Origin: Pelecanus crispus
Lineage: Eukaryota > Chordata > Aves > Pelecaniformes > Pelecanidae
NCBI RefSeq assembly: GCF_030463565.1
Contig: NC_134656.1
Span: forward strand, 811,001 to 875,000
Length of the DNA: 64,000 nucleotides
Reading direction: 5' to 3'
A model generated the notes under the pieces. The model saw only the letters and a program-made list of their open reading frames with translations. It searched no databases and had not been told where the DNA came from. Numbering within the stretch: position 1 is the first letter of the stretch; each line of letters opens with the position of its first letter. Below, piece after piece: positions 12,101 through 22,677 of the stretch. Position numbers and translations under genes: made by a program.

Positions 12101-13981
12101 TTGCTGTCACAGCTCGATCCTGACATTTGATAAGGTGGAAGAGAGTGTTAACAGGATGGTATTATGTTATCATTCCTCCTGAATCACTTTATACTTTGGG
12201 CAATCACTGTACAAAAGCCGAATTACCATAAAGACAGACCTGATAACGTTCAGCACACAGCAAAGGGGCATTTTGGCACCGCAGAGAATAGCTTCTGAGC
12301 AGTGACCTTTCAGGCATGACAGTAACTTGGCCTCTCACCAGCTGTTGCTGAATGCAGAGGTCTCCGACAACTAAATATTTTGGATAAACCGAAGCAGATT
12401 CCCATAAAGAGAATGACATTGTGAGGTCCAGGTCTCGCTAAAGCAACTTTCAAAGCCCCAAGAACACACGGCCAAATCACTGTGTGAGGACAGAAATGCA
12501 GAGTAAACCGGAACGGACTCGGTCAGAGGGAGAAGAATAGGAGGGATGTGAACAGGCGCTGCTTTGATGCTCTTATCACCCGGAAACTGAGACCTAAGGG
12601 CAGGCAGTAAGAGCGACGTACCCCCGAGAATCAGGGATCTTGACAGGAGCGAGAGGGCAGCAGGCTCTGGCCAGGGCAGGCCAGGCGAAATGCATTAGCC
12701 CTGGCCGAGAAACGAGACGGTTCTGCTCTGCTCTCCGCTCGACGGCATCGTCCAGCCCTTCCTTCTGCCCGAGGAAGCCGTCCCTGCAGGGACCCCGGCG
12801 CCAGAGCAGTCGCGGTCTGCTCTCCCATTCCCCTGGGCGCACCGTGGGAGCTGGCACAGCCCCCGCTGCGGGGGGATAGGGCTGGGGGTCCGCGAGCAGC
12901 TCCCGGGGCCGTGCTGGTGCCTGCACGTGTCCGAAGGCTGCACCTCCGAGTGCCCCAGGGCACCAGCTACCAGCTACGTGGCAGTGCAGCTTGACGGCGT
13001 GGCTAAGTGCTTCATGAAAAATTAACTAGGTGCCCCCTGAGGTTTCCAGCCCTGATTTCTCCTAGGAGGGCTGCATATGGATATTTTGATTCATTTTTGT
13101 TCTAAGGGAATTCAGACTCAAACTGTTTGATTGTTTATTAGCTAATGCAAGAACAATAAGGGAAATCTCTGAAAAATATGTTCTTGGCATTGACAACGTT
13201 TGCAGCGAAACGAAGAGAGAAGGCACCGTAAACACCAGTCCTCACGGGGAGCTGGTTTTATGGCTGCTTCCCTCATTGCTTAGGGCTCCTGACGAGGACA
13301 ATTCCTTACACGCGTTGCAGAACAAATGCCTGCTGGGTCTGGCAGCACACACAAGAAAACAAATGGAGTTCTCAGAGCCTGCCTCACAGCGAGATTTTCT
13401 TGGGGACAATTTCTTAAAAACACAACGATCTTTTCAAAGATATCCTTAATTCTGCACCAGCTACCTGTCACCAGGAAAAAAATGTTCAAATCATGTCAGC
13501 TCAATGAAATCAGGATCGAAGCTGTTTATTGACTTACTAATGACAGGTAATTATCCAGCAATCAGTGAACTATATGCTTGGGATCAATATCTGCAATGCA
13601 GACGATAAACCAACATGCTAGGCACTTCTGAAATATTAAAAAAAACACACGGAGACGTCCAAATGCCCGTCCCCAACGCATTCCGAGCAGTCCTAATCCC
13701 CCTCGCCAACTGCAGACACGCTCCCCTCCTCTGGCAGCACACGCACCCCGGGAGCAGGGGGTCCCCTCGCGCCGCTCTCCCGCAGGAGATGTGGGTGCTG
13801 CACCCCGACGGCAGCCCACGCTGCTGCCTGCAGCATGCTGATGCACGTGCTATTCCTGTTGCAAATGTGATGTATTTAGGGACCAGTCCTTTCAAGAAAT
13901 ACGACCTCTGCCCAGACGTGCCCAGCTGGCTTTACTAGACGCACGGCAGGCCAGAGCCTTGTCATGGGGTGATGGGGTCTT
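9130..13981. other. Intergenic: no gene recognised
   Basis: This lies between the 5' end of the BPIFB3/4-like gene and the 3' end of the BPIFB6 remnant, so it should hold the former's promoter and possible 5' UTR exons. The minus strand has an acceptor-like TTTCCACAG 17 bases before the ATG at 9129, hinting at an upstream non-coding exon. Other contents are a T18 run near 9801, a short CAG repeat near 10527 and GC-rich patches at 12.6-12.9 and 13.7-13.8 kb. No frame here carries a recognisable domain. Confidence 0.5.
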
Positions 13982-13987
13982 TTTATT
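13982..13987 (-). terminator. Polyadenylation signal AATAAA of BPIFB6
   Basis: The minus strand reads CTGAAATAAAAAG here, about 145 bases after the BPIFB6 stop codon at 14133. Other candidates lie at about 13526-13531 and 13138; this is the nearest. Confidence 0.45.
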
Positions 13988-14132
13988 TCAGCTTGTGGAT
14001 TCAAAGTATTGAAAAGGCAAGGAAAGAGGAAGAAACACCCCAGCAACCCCAGCGCCCTTGCTGCTCCCTCTCCCACCTGGTCCTGCCGGGTCTTTGCAGC
14101 AGCGGCGGGTCGCAGCCGTACCTCCACGTGCC

Positions 14133-17100
14133 TCAGGTCTCCGTGACAGGCACGTCCAGCACTGCAGCATTCTGCAGATTTAAAAATACAAAGCACATGG
14201 GTAGGATTTAGCAGTTGCTGTCATGTTCAGATGTGACGGACTAACGGCACGAACTTCAGGGATGATGACCCAGGGTACAGCAAAACCAGCACGCGAGTAA
14301 GCCTCTCGGTGCCTACCCCGAACCCGCTGACGTTTGCCCTCTGGTAGGTGATGCCCGGCGGGTCGGGCAGGGAGACGCCTCCATGCAGCACCCCTGGATG
14401 AGGGGACGCTGCTGTCAGAGGGGCTCCAGCCATGGCAGGTACTGCTGGCGGCTCCGGCACTTCCCTGCCTGCCCTCACGCTGCCTGCCCATTCCTGCCAA
14501 AGGTCCGGCAAGGGGCTTTGGGAATAACTCAGAAGGAAAATTGGCAGGGCTGGAATTCCTGCATGTTAGCAAGAATAAAATTTCTGGTTTTGGCATACTT
14601 TCTGTACAAGTTAAGCAGGTAAATTGATGTTCCAGGGTGGGGTTCACTGACACTTTGGCTGTTTTCAGGCATAGTAAAGAGGGACATGTTGATTTTTGGA
14701 GACTTCAGAAAGGTAAAGCTCTTATGAAACCTGTTCCCAGTTGTTCATGGCAAGCGGTTTTGATTTTGAGGACAGGACCAATGTTCCAAGAGGCTTCAGA
14801 GGAGAAGCCTGCATCCCCTGCAGTGGGTCTGTCCTGTGTGGGCAGATCTCTCCAGCCAGTGAAGGAGTGGGCATTGCTCTCCTCCAGCTCCCACTGCAAA
14901 CCCCACGGGTGCAAAATGGCCAGCAAGTGATTTTCCTGGCAAAGTCACTCACCGCCTTGAGGGCAGGAAAAGCATGCAAGGTCAGCCAGGCAATGCCATT
15001 TCCAAAAAAAAAAAAAAAAAAAAAGATAACAACAGTCTATAGGAAAAGAAATGAGAACTATTTTCCCCGTGCAGATAGCAAATCCTCAGATTAAGCCATA
15101 GCCGTGCTTACTGTTGATCAATGGCACATAAGCCACATGAATAATATCTGCCAAAAGTCTTTTCAGTGGGAGCTCCTGAAACACAGAGAAGCGGTGCAAA
15201 CTGCCCATCGCTCTGCGTGCCAGCAGCCTCGTCTGCCGGGCGCAACCCATCAATCCATCCAGCGCCTTCTCCAACCACAGAAAAATTGCAAAGGTCCCCC
15301 CCGAGCGGAATGGGAACATTTGAGAAATTCTAAATTTGCACGAACACCGCCCCAGATGAGACTGTTCACAGCACCAGCAGCACTCTGCTCTCTGCCCTGC
15401 GTTGGTGCCGGGCAGGCAGGCGCCCTGCCGCAGCCCAAAGCCCTGCCGCAGCCAGCCCAAACCTTATCCGCACGAGCCCCCGGGCCACTCGCCCTCCCGT
15501 GCGTCTCTATCCCGGCATCGGGATGAGAGGGGGATGAGGAGATTGAACCTCCAGCACACACAGCCTCCGGGCAGCCCAGCCCACACTCCCACCCCGCCAG
15601 CGCCCCACGGGCGAGAGTGACCCATGGCCAAAACTCTCCCGGGAATGAACACAGTGCCTTAGGAGCAGGGACCATTCATGCCTGTGGGCAAATGGTTTTA
15701 GCAGTTGATTTTTCATTTGTTATTCCTTGAATTAACATTTCAATCTTCAGCATTCACTTTGGTTTTCTTTTTTTTTTTTAACAGATCTGTTATTGATAGT
15801 GAAAGCAGCAGAATGGGGCTCCAGGGAGCGAATTCCTGGTACAGCATCACACAAGCCGCCAGCGCGGAGATTCACAGCAGCAACCGCAGCCCCACGCGTG
15901 GCACAGACCGCCCAACTCATGTCAGAAATCCCGAGGGAGGACGAAGCCAAAGCCACCTGAGACAGAGCGCAGGGAGAGGAAAGGCACGGCATCATTCGCC
16001 TCCCGCAGCCCCCAGCGAGCTGCCCCGTCGCCCTCAGCAAACTCCTCACCCAAATCTTGACCTCTAAACCTCCCCCTTGCACCAGAGGTGCCGCAGCTCC
16101 GCCAGCTTCCCCCCAGGAAGGGGCTGCTTCCCACTGAGAGGGCTTTCTCCATCCTGAAGCAAATTCAGCTCTTCAAACTTAAAGAGCAAAAACCCCAAAC
16201 AGGTTTTAGGTCAGCTGGATTATGTCACGTTGACCCTCATCTATTTTTAAATAGCTGCTAGTATAAACTATAAAAACTTCATGTAGACACAGCAAAGGTT
16301 CCTTCTGAAAATGCACGGGCGGGACGCGGCGTGTGGCCTTCCCGGCAGCCCAGGGACGGTCGCTCTGCTGGCGGTGGCACGGGGACCAGCAGCCGCGTTG
16401 CCTTTGCAGAGCGAGGGAGAGCCACAGCTCTTCTGCAATGGCAAACTGCCTGCAGGGTGCTGTGCTGCAAGGGGAAAGGGAAAGAAGAAGGGAAAGAAGA
16501 AGGGAAAGAAGGGAAAGGGAAAGAAGGGAAAGGGAAAGAAGGGAAAGGGAAAGAAGAAGGGAAAAAAGGGAAAGAGGAAGGGAAAGAAGGGAAAGAGGAA
16601 GGGAAAGAAGGGAAAGGGAAAGAAGGGAAAGGGAAAGAAGAAGGGAAAAAAGGGAAAGAGGAAGGGAAAGAAGGGAAAGGGAAAGAAGGGAAAGGGCAAG
16701 AAGGGAAAGGGAAAGAAGGGAAAGGGAAAGAAGGGAAAGGGAAAGAAGGGAAAGAAGGGAAAGGGAAAGAAGAAGGGAAAGAAGAATGGAAAGGGAAAGA
16801 AGAAGGGAAAGAAGAAGGGAAAGGGAAAGAAGGGAAAGGGAAAGAAGGGAAAGGGAAAGCGATTCCCCAGCAGGACCCTGGTCCCCCCCAACCACTCCAG
16901 CCCCGCAGGACCCCCCGGCCAGGCGTCCTCCCCGACAGACGTCCCTGCCCGCTGTCCCGCATCTCTCACTCCGCTGTTGGTGCGGGCTTGCTGGCTCGGG
17001 GCAGCACGTTGGCTTTTACGCTAACGAGAGCGACGTGGCAGTTCCTGCGGCGGAAGCGGGGGATGCCCGCGGCGTCCTGCCACAGCCGGCTGCTGGCAGT

Positions 17101-18079
17101 CAGGCTCGCGGCCAGAGTGGTTTCCATGTCTCCTCCTGCAAAGCTGCTCAGAGCAAAGCTCGGTCACTGCAGGGCAAACCCCCGGCAGCGAGCGAGCCCA
17201 CCCCAGCCCCGCCAGCAGCTCTCCGCTGCGGGTGCTGGCTCCCACTCACCTTTTCCCAGCAATGGTCATTTGGACCAAGACGACCATGAAGAGCCCCGAG
17301 CCCGGCGAGAGCACCAGTGATATCACTGGGGGACGAAGATCTTTCACTTTTAGTCTGTGGAAAAAAAACAGAGGAAAAGAGATGGGAAAGAGGGAGCACG
17401 CAGAGGACCCAGGTCGGGCTGCTTACGTCAAAGTCACCTATCGCTGGTATTGCCATCACCATCTTTATTCTTCTTCTTTAAACCTTCCATTTAAAACCAC
17501 AATTTAGAAACATGTTTCCTCCTAACAAAAACATTGCACAGCTTAATTTTGAAAAAATTTGAGGGGAAAAAAAAATGTTTTGGTGTTCAAAACGTCTCTA
17601 TGCTTTTGCCCAGAATGAATCTGCGGGATGGAGGGCCAGCTCTGATCCCCCAGAAATTCTGGGGTTCCCTCAGGACTTTATTGACAGAAGCCGGGCACCC
17701 CCAGCTTTGAGAGCAAACCCCACCCGGTGCCGCAGAGCCACTGCAGCAGTCCCCAGCCGGCGCTGAAGCAGGAGCCGATGCACTTTGTTGCCTTTAAGTT
17801 ATAGTTTCTCCATGTATTTGTAGACACAACCATGCAGAAAATCACCGGCTTTAATATCACACTTGTTAGCGGGGAGTGATTCGTTTCTGCCTCCAGGCTG
17901 ACACTTCCCAACCTTCTGCTTTTATTTTCTCATTCCCAGGTTCAGGCTCGTGGTGTAATGCTGCTGATCATCACTCACCCCGAGACGCCTTTGATGGGCT
18001 TGACGTTTGGCTTTTTTTTTTGCGGCTTCCTCTGCCATTTTCTGCAGAACATCACTCTCATTCAGAGCAGTGGAGACCG
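14133..18079 (-). pseudogene. BPIFB6: BPIFB6-like gene, partial or decayed (exons 2-4 and 13-15 found)
   Basis: BPI-fold protein matching BPIFB6. Recognised exons: 18079-17979 (ALNESDVLQKMAEEAAKK, human DESHILEKMAAEAGKK), 17354-17250 (LKVKDLRPPVISLVLSPG), 17143-16970 (SFAGGDMETTLAASLTA), 15175-15112 (ELPLKRLLADIIHVAYVPLIN), 14393-14317 (VLHGGVSLPDPPG) and a terminal exon 14171-14133 (NAAVLDVPVTET, stop; human NALMLDLKLG). Exon lengths 105, 64 and 77 match the paralogues exactly. Two defects show. Exons 5-12 are not found in the 1.8 kb between 15175 and 16970, which holds a purine microsatellite. Exon 2 has an A10 run (18012-18021) that shifts the frame; nine A would restore the KPIKGV motif and the phase needed by exon 3. 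Exon 1 was not found. It is either a pseudogene or a misassembled locus. Confidence 0.78.
16469..16859 (+). repeat. Homopurine microsatellite, GGGAAA/GAAGGGAAAG units
   Basis: About 390 bases made almost only of G and A on the plus strand, as GGGAAA, GAA and GAAGGGAAAG units, with a single C near 16697 and a single T near 16787. The long Lys/Gly frames and their antisense Phe/Pro/Ser frames come from the repeat. It sits where BPIFB6 exons 5-12 would be expected. Such tracts can form triplex DNA and are prone to assembly collapse. Confidence 0.9.
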
Positions 18080-21000
18080 CTGGAAGATTTGCACAAGATG
18101 AGGAGTTTAGCACAAAACCCCCAGCGAGGAGCCTGTGCCGGAGAGTGAGGGGACTCGGCACCCTCCACCGTACCCTATAAATCAGCATTATTAACATATT
18201 CCCATTCCAACACACACAGGCACCAGCAGAACGTTTCACATGCTGTAAATTTGGATTACCAGCAATCTTTGCCGTCCCCGGGTAATGGTTGGAGCTCAGT
18301 AGGCGCTCGCCGCGCAGACACTGCGATTTTAGACATGAGACACAGGGCGCATTTTCAGGTTCCCACCTTAACGTACCGCACACCAGTGAGACAACCCATG
18401 TGCCCACGTCGGGGTGTCACAGCGCGAGGTCCTGCTTGCAGCATCCCACACGGGATGCGCAGACTGCAAGGAAGCGGCTCCTGCTGCGGATTAAGGGCAG
18501 CGCCTGGAGCCTGCCCGGCGGGCGGCACTCGGCGGCTGGGGATGTGCTCGGGGACGCAGGCTGTGCAGCAGCAAAAGGTGGCTTCCCCACCACGGCGCAG
18601 CTGGTGCACCGCTGCCCGCTTGTCTGCACGGATGGACAGACTCGTGTCCAAGCATGGACAGTAACATGGCTGAGCGCTTACTGCGGTCAGTCGTTCCAAG
18701 ATGGATCCTGATGACAGCTCCTGGGCCATCAGCTCCTCCTGACCACACCAGCCAGCCACCAAGGAATAAAATGCACCAAATCCTTGACACCTTCCTAGTG
18801 GTATGGCTGCTCACAGAGCTCCAGAGATGGCAGAGGCTTACAGGAGCGTGTGGGCTTCAATGGACAGAGACAATGAGCTGGAGATGGTTCCCAAACCGCA
18901 CGTCGGGGGCTAAACGCTGCACTCACACTAGAGGAAAACGAGCAGGGCTCCGTGCAAGTCCCGCAGATCTACACTAGCCAAAACGCAGCCTGAATACAAG
19001 AATCACTCCCCAAAGTTTCAATGTCTGAACACCCCAGAGCAGCCCCGTCAGGATGTGCCTGCACCATGCACCACCCACCCTGTGGTCGACACCCAAGCGG
19101 GGTGCTCAGCCTTCCCCTTCCACAAGCACCAGAGCTGCTCGTGATGCCTAAAACCTGCCCTAGAGAAAGGGCTGGGGCTGCCTGATGGAGCACATGGCCT
19201 GCTGGGTCTCCAGGCCACCCCGAGAATCCCCACAGGTTGTCCAAGTTCACTGATCTCCTGGGGATAAGCAAGAAACAGCCTATGTATAAATCCTGATTGA
19301 GAAAGAGGAAAAACCAAAAGAATGAAAGGGCTGGATAATTCCTGGGATGTAACCTAATCCCTGAGTGTTTCTGACATCTGCCAACACAAATAATTTCACT
19401 AATAAATTTGAAAGTCTGGGTAAGCCCTCGAGCCTCAGGCACCGGGCACGTGCTCCCAGCAGGCTGAAGCCAGCGCTCTTGCTCAATGCCCAGGAAGAGC
19501 CAGTGGAGACTTGCACGTGAAGTCCGAAAGAGAAAAACCTGATCTGTTTAATTACATGGTACAGACGGAAGCGGGGGCGAGGAGAAACCTAAGACATGGA
19601 ATGGTAAATTCCGTGTTTGAGATACCTGTGTAACTGCAACTCTTGGGATGAGCGGCTCTCGCTCCCCAAAGGTTCATGGAGGTTGCGCAAACGCCGGGGG
19701 AGGACATGGGGTCAGCTGGTGGAGAACCCACTGGAAACTGTGATAATCTCAGCAATGTTCTTACTGGTTTCAGCAGGGTTGGAGTGAGGCTGAGAAGAAC
19801 TGCCACCTGCCCGGAGAACAGGCTTCTCGGCCCCGTCCCTGTCCAGCTGCGGGAGAGCTGTGCGTCCCACCAGACCGCAGGCAGGCTGCACGGGGCTCTC
19901 CTCTGGGCTGGCCACGCTGCTGCCGTCGCTGCCCGTGCGCCAGCCCTGCCTGAGCCGGGGCTAGTGGCCACCGCAGTGTCCGCACCCGTCCCCTCCGGGG
20001 TACCCCATCCAGCAGGACCCTCTCCGGGAGCTCACCCCCGTGGGATCCTTGCAGCACCAAGTAATTTATTCCTCCTCTTCGTTTCTGTATAAAACATGTC
20101 ATGAGGCTTAATCTGCCATCACCTCCCTCCCAGTGATGTACTCAGTGGCTCTCTGCTAAGCCCAGACAGGGAGATTTACATCTTATCTAACAGGAGTGTA
20201 AGATTTATAGATAACTCCCGATAAGGAATGCACCATGCTAGAAAGACACTTTTGTGCTAGTAACTTGATCAGTCATTATGCTTTAAGTTGACATCTAATT
20301 AAGCCTCCACAGGGATCATCAGGTCCAGAACAGCTCTTCAGGAGGAGAAAATCCACGCCTAAGCACCACGGTGCCATCTCGTCCCAGCAGCTTATCCCCA
20401 GACCCTTGCACTGCTGTAAATGATAACAACACTCCACAGATAAATCTCCCGTACTGCTTCGGGAAGAGCTGCCGGTATTACCTATGCTGGAACAAGGCCT
20501 AGCAGGGGCAATTTTCCAACTGCTGCTCTAAAACACAGCACAGACTTCTTTCTCAGAGACTTTTCTAGGTTGTGTCCGTGTCCCTACCAATGTCAGATGC
20601 CACGAAATGCCTCCTGCAGCCCCAGGGGACTCGTCTGCAGGTTGCAACCTTCTCAGTGGATTTACCTTTCTGAACATTTTTCGTGCCTCTAAATCGGCTG
20701 CGTACATCTGCGTAGATGTGTAAATCCTGTTGTCCCTCGGTAGGCTGCTAGACGTACGTCTTCATATTTTCTCTTGATACTGGATGCCTTCAGTGGAAAC
20801 GCACAACCTGGCTGAAACTCTGCTTTTCCTGGGATTTCTCTGTCATGCTGAGAATGAAAGCAACACAGCGCTGGTGAGAGCCAAAGGCTTTGAACGTGTC
20901 AAGATGCACCTGGAACCAGTGCCCAATAACTCACTTCGCCAATGCACAAAGGACAATGGTTGCCTCCCCAGGCAGCAGGTGTTTCAACAAGCGCTGAACA

Positions 21001-21974
21001 CCTTATCCCATTGCCAAGGGATTCAGACCAAAATGGGCAATTCAACCCTCTCTGGAAGACTGGTCATGCCTCAAAGTTGAGATCACAAATATCAGGGGGG
21101 AAAAAGTCAGAACACGGAGCACAAAGGAGAGCGGGGTGAGACCATGGAGGATGTGCTGGCATGGCATTTGCAGGCAGTCCACACTCTGTCCTCCAGGCCA
21201 AAGGAAGCCAGGAAAACACGATGGACCCCAAGCACAGGAAGGAGAGGGACTCGGACTGCCTTCCATGAACACTTTCACTGCTTGTAGACACATTAGCAAA
21301 GAGGGTGGACATCACCCACCATTCTTTTTACCAGTTGTAATAAATATTGCCAGTGGCTTTTGATTGGGAATGGGTTAAAGAAAGGAAGGAATTATTGCAC
21401 ATGGGCCATTCCAGAGGTTAGAGGAGATACCCTAAAAACCGTAGATCATCTGTCTGGTCTAAAACTCACTGAACCCAACAGAAACACTCCTGTTGCCTTC
21501 AACAGACTTACCCAGGCCTGATAGAAGCGGAGGGCATCCTTGATGAATTGCCAAGACCTCCTGCAGCACCATACGTGCAGGTCTCATCCCTTCTGGTCTG
21601 AGCTGCCCAGCCAGGAGAGCGGCACAAACCACAGCAGCTTCTTGCTGGTGTGGACATGGTGGCGGCTGTCCCTGTGGTGTTCAGAAGAAAGCATGGCTGC
21701 AGAGCAAAGAAACCAATGTTCGCTTTCTAACAATGTTTGATTTCTTGGCACCCTCCACCCAGAGACCTTTCTTTGTGCTCCTCAGTAACACCACAATGAA
21801 GGCAAGCTGCCCCAGCACCTGCTGTTCAATATTTCACCTCGCTAGGTCAACGGCCAATGTAATCAAGTATATGGGGAAACAATAAAAATGATATATAAAA
21901 CAAAGTGTCCACCCAATGTCCTGGTTTCCAGCCCTCTTTGCCAATTTCTGCCCCATCAGCCTTGGTTGTGAGGA
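18080..21974. other. Intergenic between BPIFB6 and TENP: no gene recognised
   Basis: BPIFB6 exon 1 should lie here on the minus strand, but I found no signal peptide followed by a phase-1 donor. Candidate donors near 18927, 20034 and 21507 lack a hydrophobic leader. The interval also separates the two divergently arranged genes, so shared regulatory sequence is possible. Confidence 0.5.
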
Positions 21975-21982
21975 TATATAAA
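21975..21982 (+). promoter_or_regulatory. TENP: TATA box, likely TENP promoter
   Basis: The plus strand has TATATAAA here. About 30 bases downstream a transcript could begin near 22005-22010 and run to a good donor at 22057/22058 (GGGAAAG|GTAAAG). That short exon would join the acceptor at 22669/22670 just before the TENP signal peptide. Spacing fits a tissue-specific TATA promoter, as expected for an oviduct-expressed egg-white gene. This is inference from sequence only. Confidence 0.5.
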
Positions 21983-22035
21983 GCCAGCGCAATTCCTTGG
22001 TGTGGCCACGGCAAGGCACGGACTGAGTTCGAAGA

Positions 22036-22057
22036 ATGGGAAGACTGGCCGGGAAAG
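22036..22057 (+). other. TENP: Possible in-frame upstream start in the TENP leader exon
   Basis: An ATG at 22036 opens seven codons plus one base to the donor at 22057. Spliced to 22670, it stays in frame with the TENP start at 22678, adding MGRLAGKGSS in front of MAKLC. The added residues are not hydrophobic, so the main start is more likely 22678, at the signal peptide. No reference transcript was available. Confidence 0.35.
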
Positions 22058-22677
22058 GTAAAGATGCATTTGCAAACTGAATAGCTTGATATGGGCATTG
22101 CTTGTACTTACTTTGCTGTGTCTCTGTGAGGGTCAGTTCTCATCAGAAGTCCACTTTCTGCAAAGACTGATATAAATATGTATGTTTTCTGCAGGCTAAA
22201 CTTTCTGAATTACTTGTTTTCTTAATATTGTAAGAGCATTACAAACATTATAAACAATTCCCAAATGTTTTTCAGTGAGGTAGATAACACTTTCACCTTT
22301 TAATTTGATTTTAGCCTCCTCCATAACTTCTATCTGTTCCTCAGTTAATTTTAGCTCCTGCTTATTTGCTAGTTTTGCACCAGCTGTAGGCCATTAAATG
22401 CTCTTCAGCAGGCATGGCATTGCTGCAAGCACCACAGTAGCTTACAGACTTGCGGGGGGTTTTCAAGGCTGAGCCTTCTGTTAGCGCTTTTAAATCCCCA
22501 GGCACCACATGAGAGCTATGCATTGTTATTGCGCAAAAGCTGACGAGCTCGGGACCGCAAACCCAACCCGGGAGCGGATCCGTGGTTCCCGAGCGTGGCT
22601 CCATGCCTCAGCGGCCGGCCAGGGCCATGCTGCTCTGACCGGGCTGCTGCGGGTGCCCTCCTCTTCCAGGCAGCAGC

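Noticed and set aside
14944-14985. Donor-like GTGAGT after LHAFPALKA on the minus strand within the BPIFB6 region
   Set aside because: It lies between exons 13 and 14, where the phases already join without it.
16420-16468. STLQAV reading next to the purine tract, similar to part of BPIFB6 exon 5
   Set aside because: Only about five residues match and there is no proper donor; probably chance.
16311-17320. Long Lys/Gly-rich plus-strand frames and Phe/Pro/Ser-rich minus-strand frames
   Set aside because: Produced by the homopurine microsatellite, open in three frames at once.
21507-21582. Candidate BPIFB6 exon 1 (minus-strand ATG with a phase-1 donor GTAAGT)
   Set aside because: The phase fits, but the encoded start has no hydrophobic signal segment and no similarity to BPIFB6.
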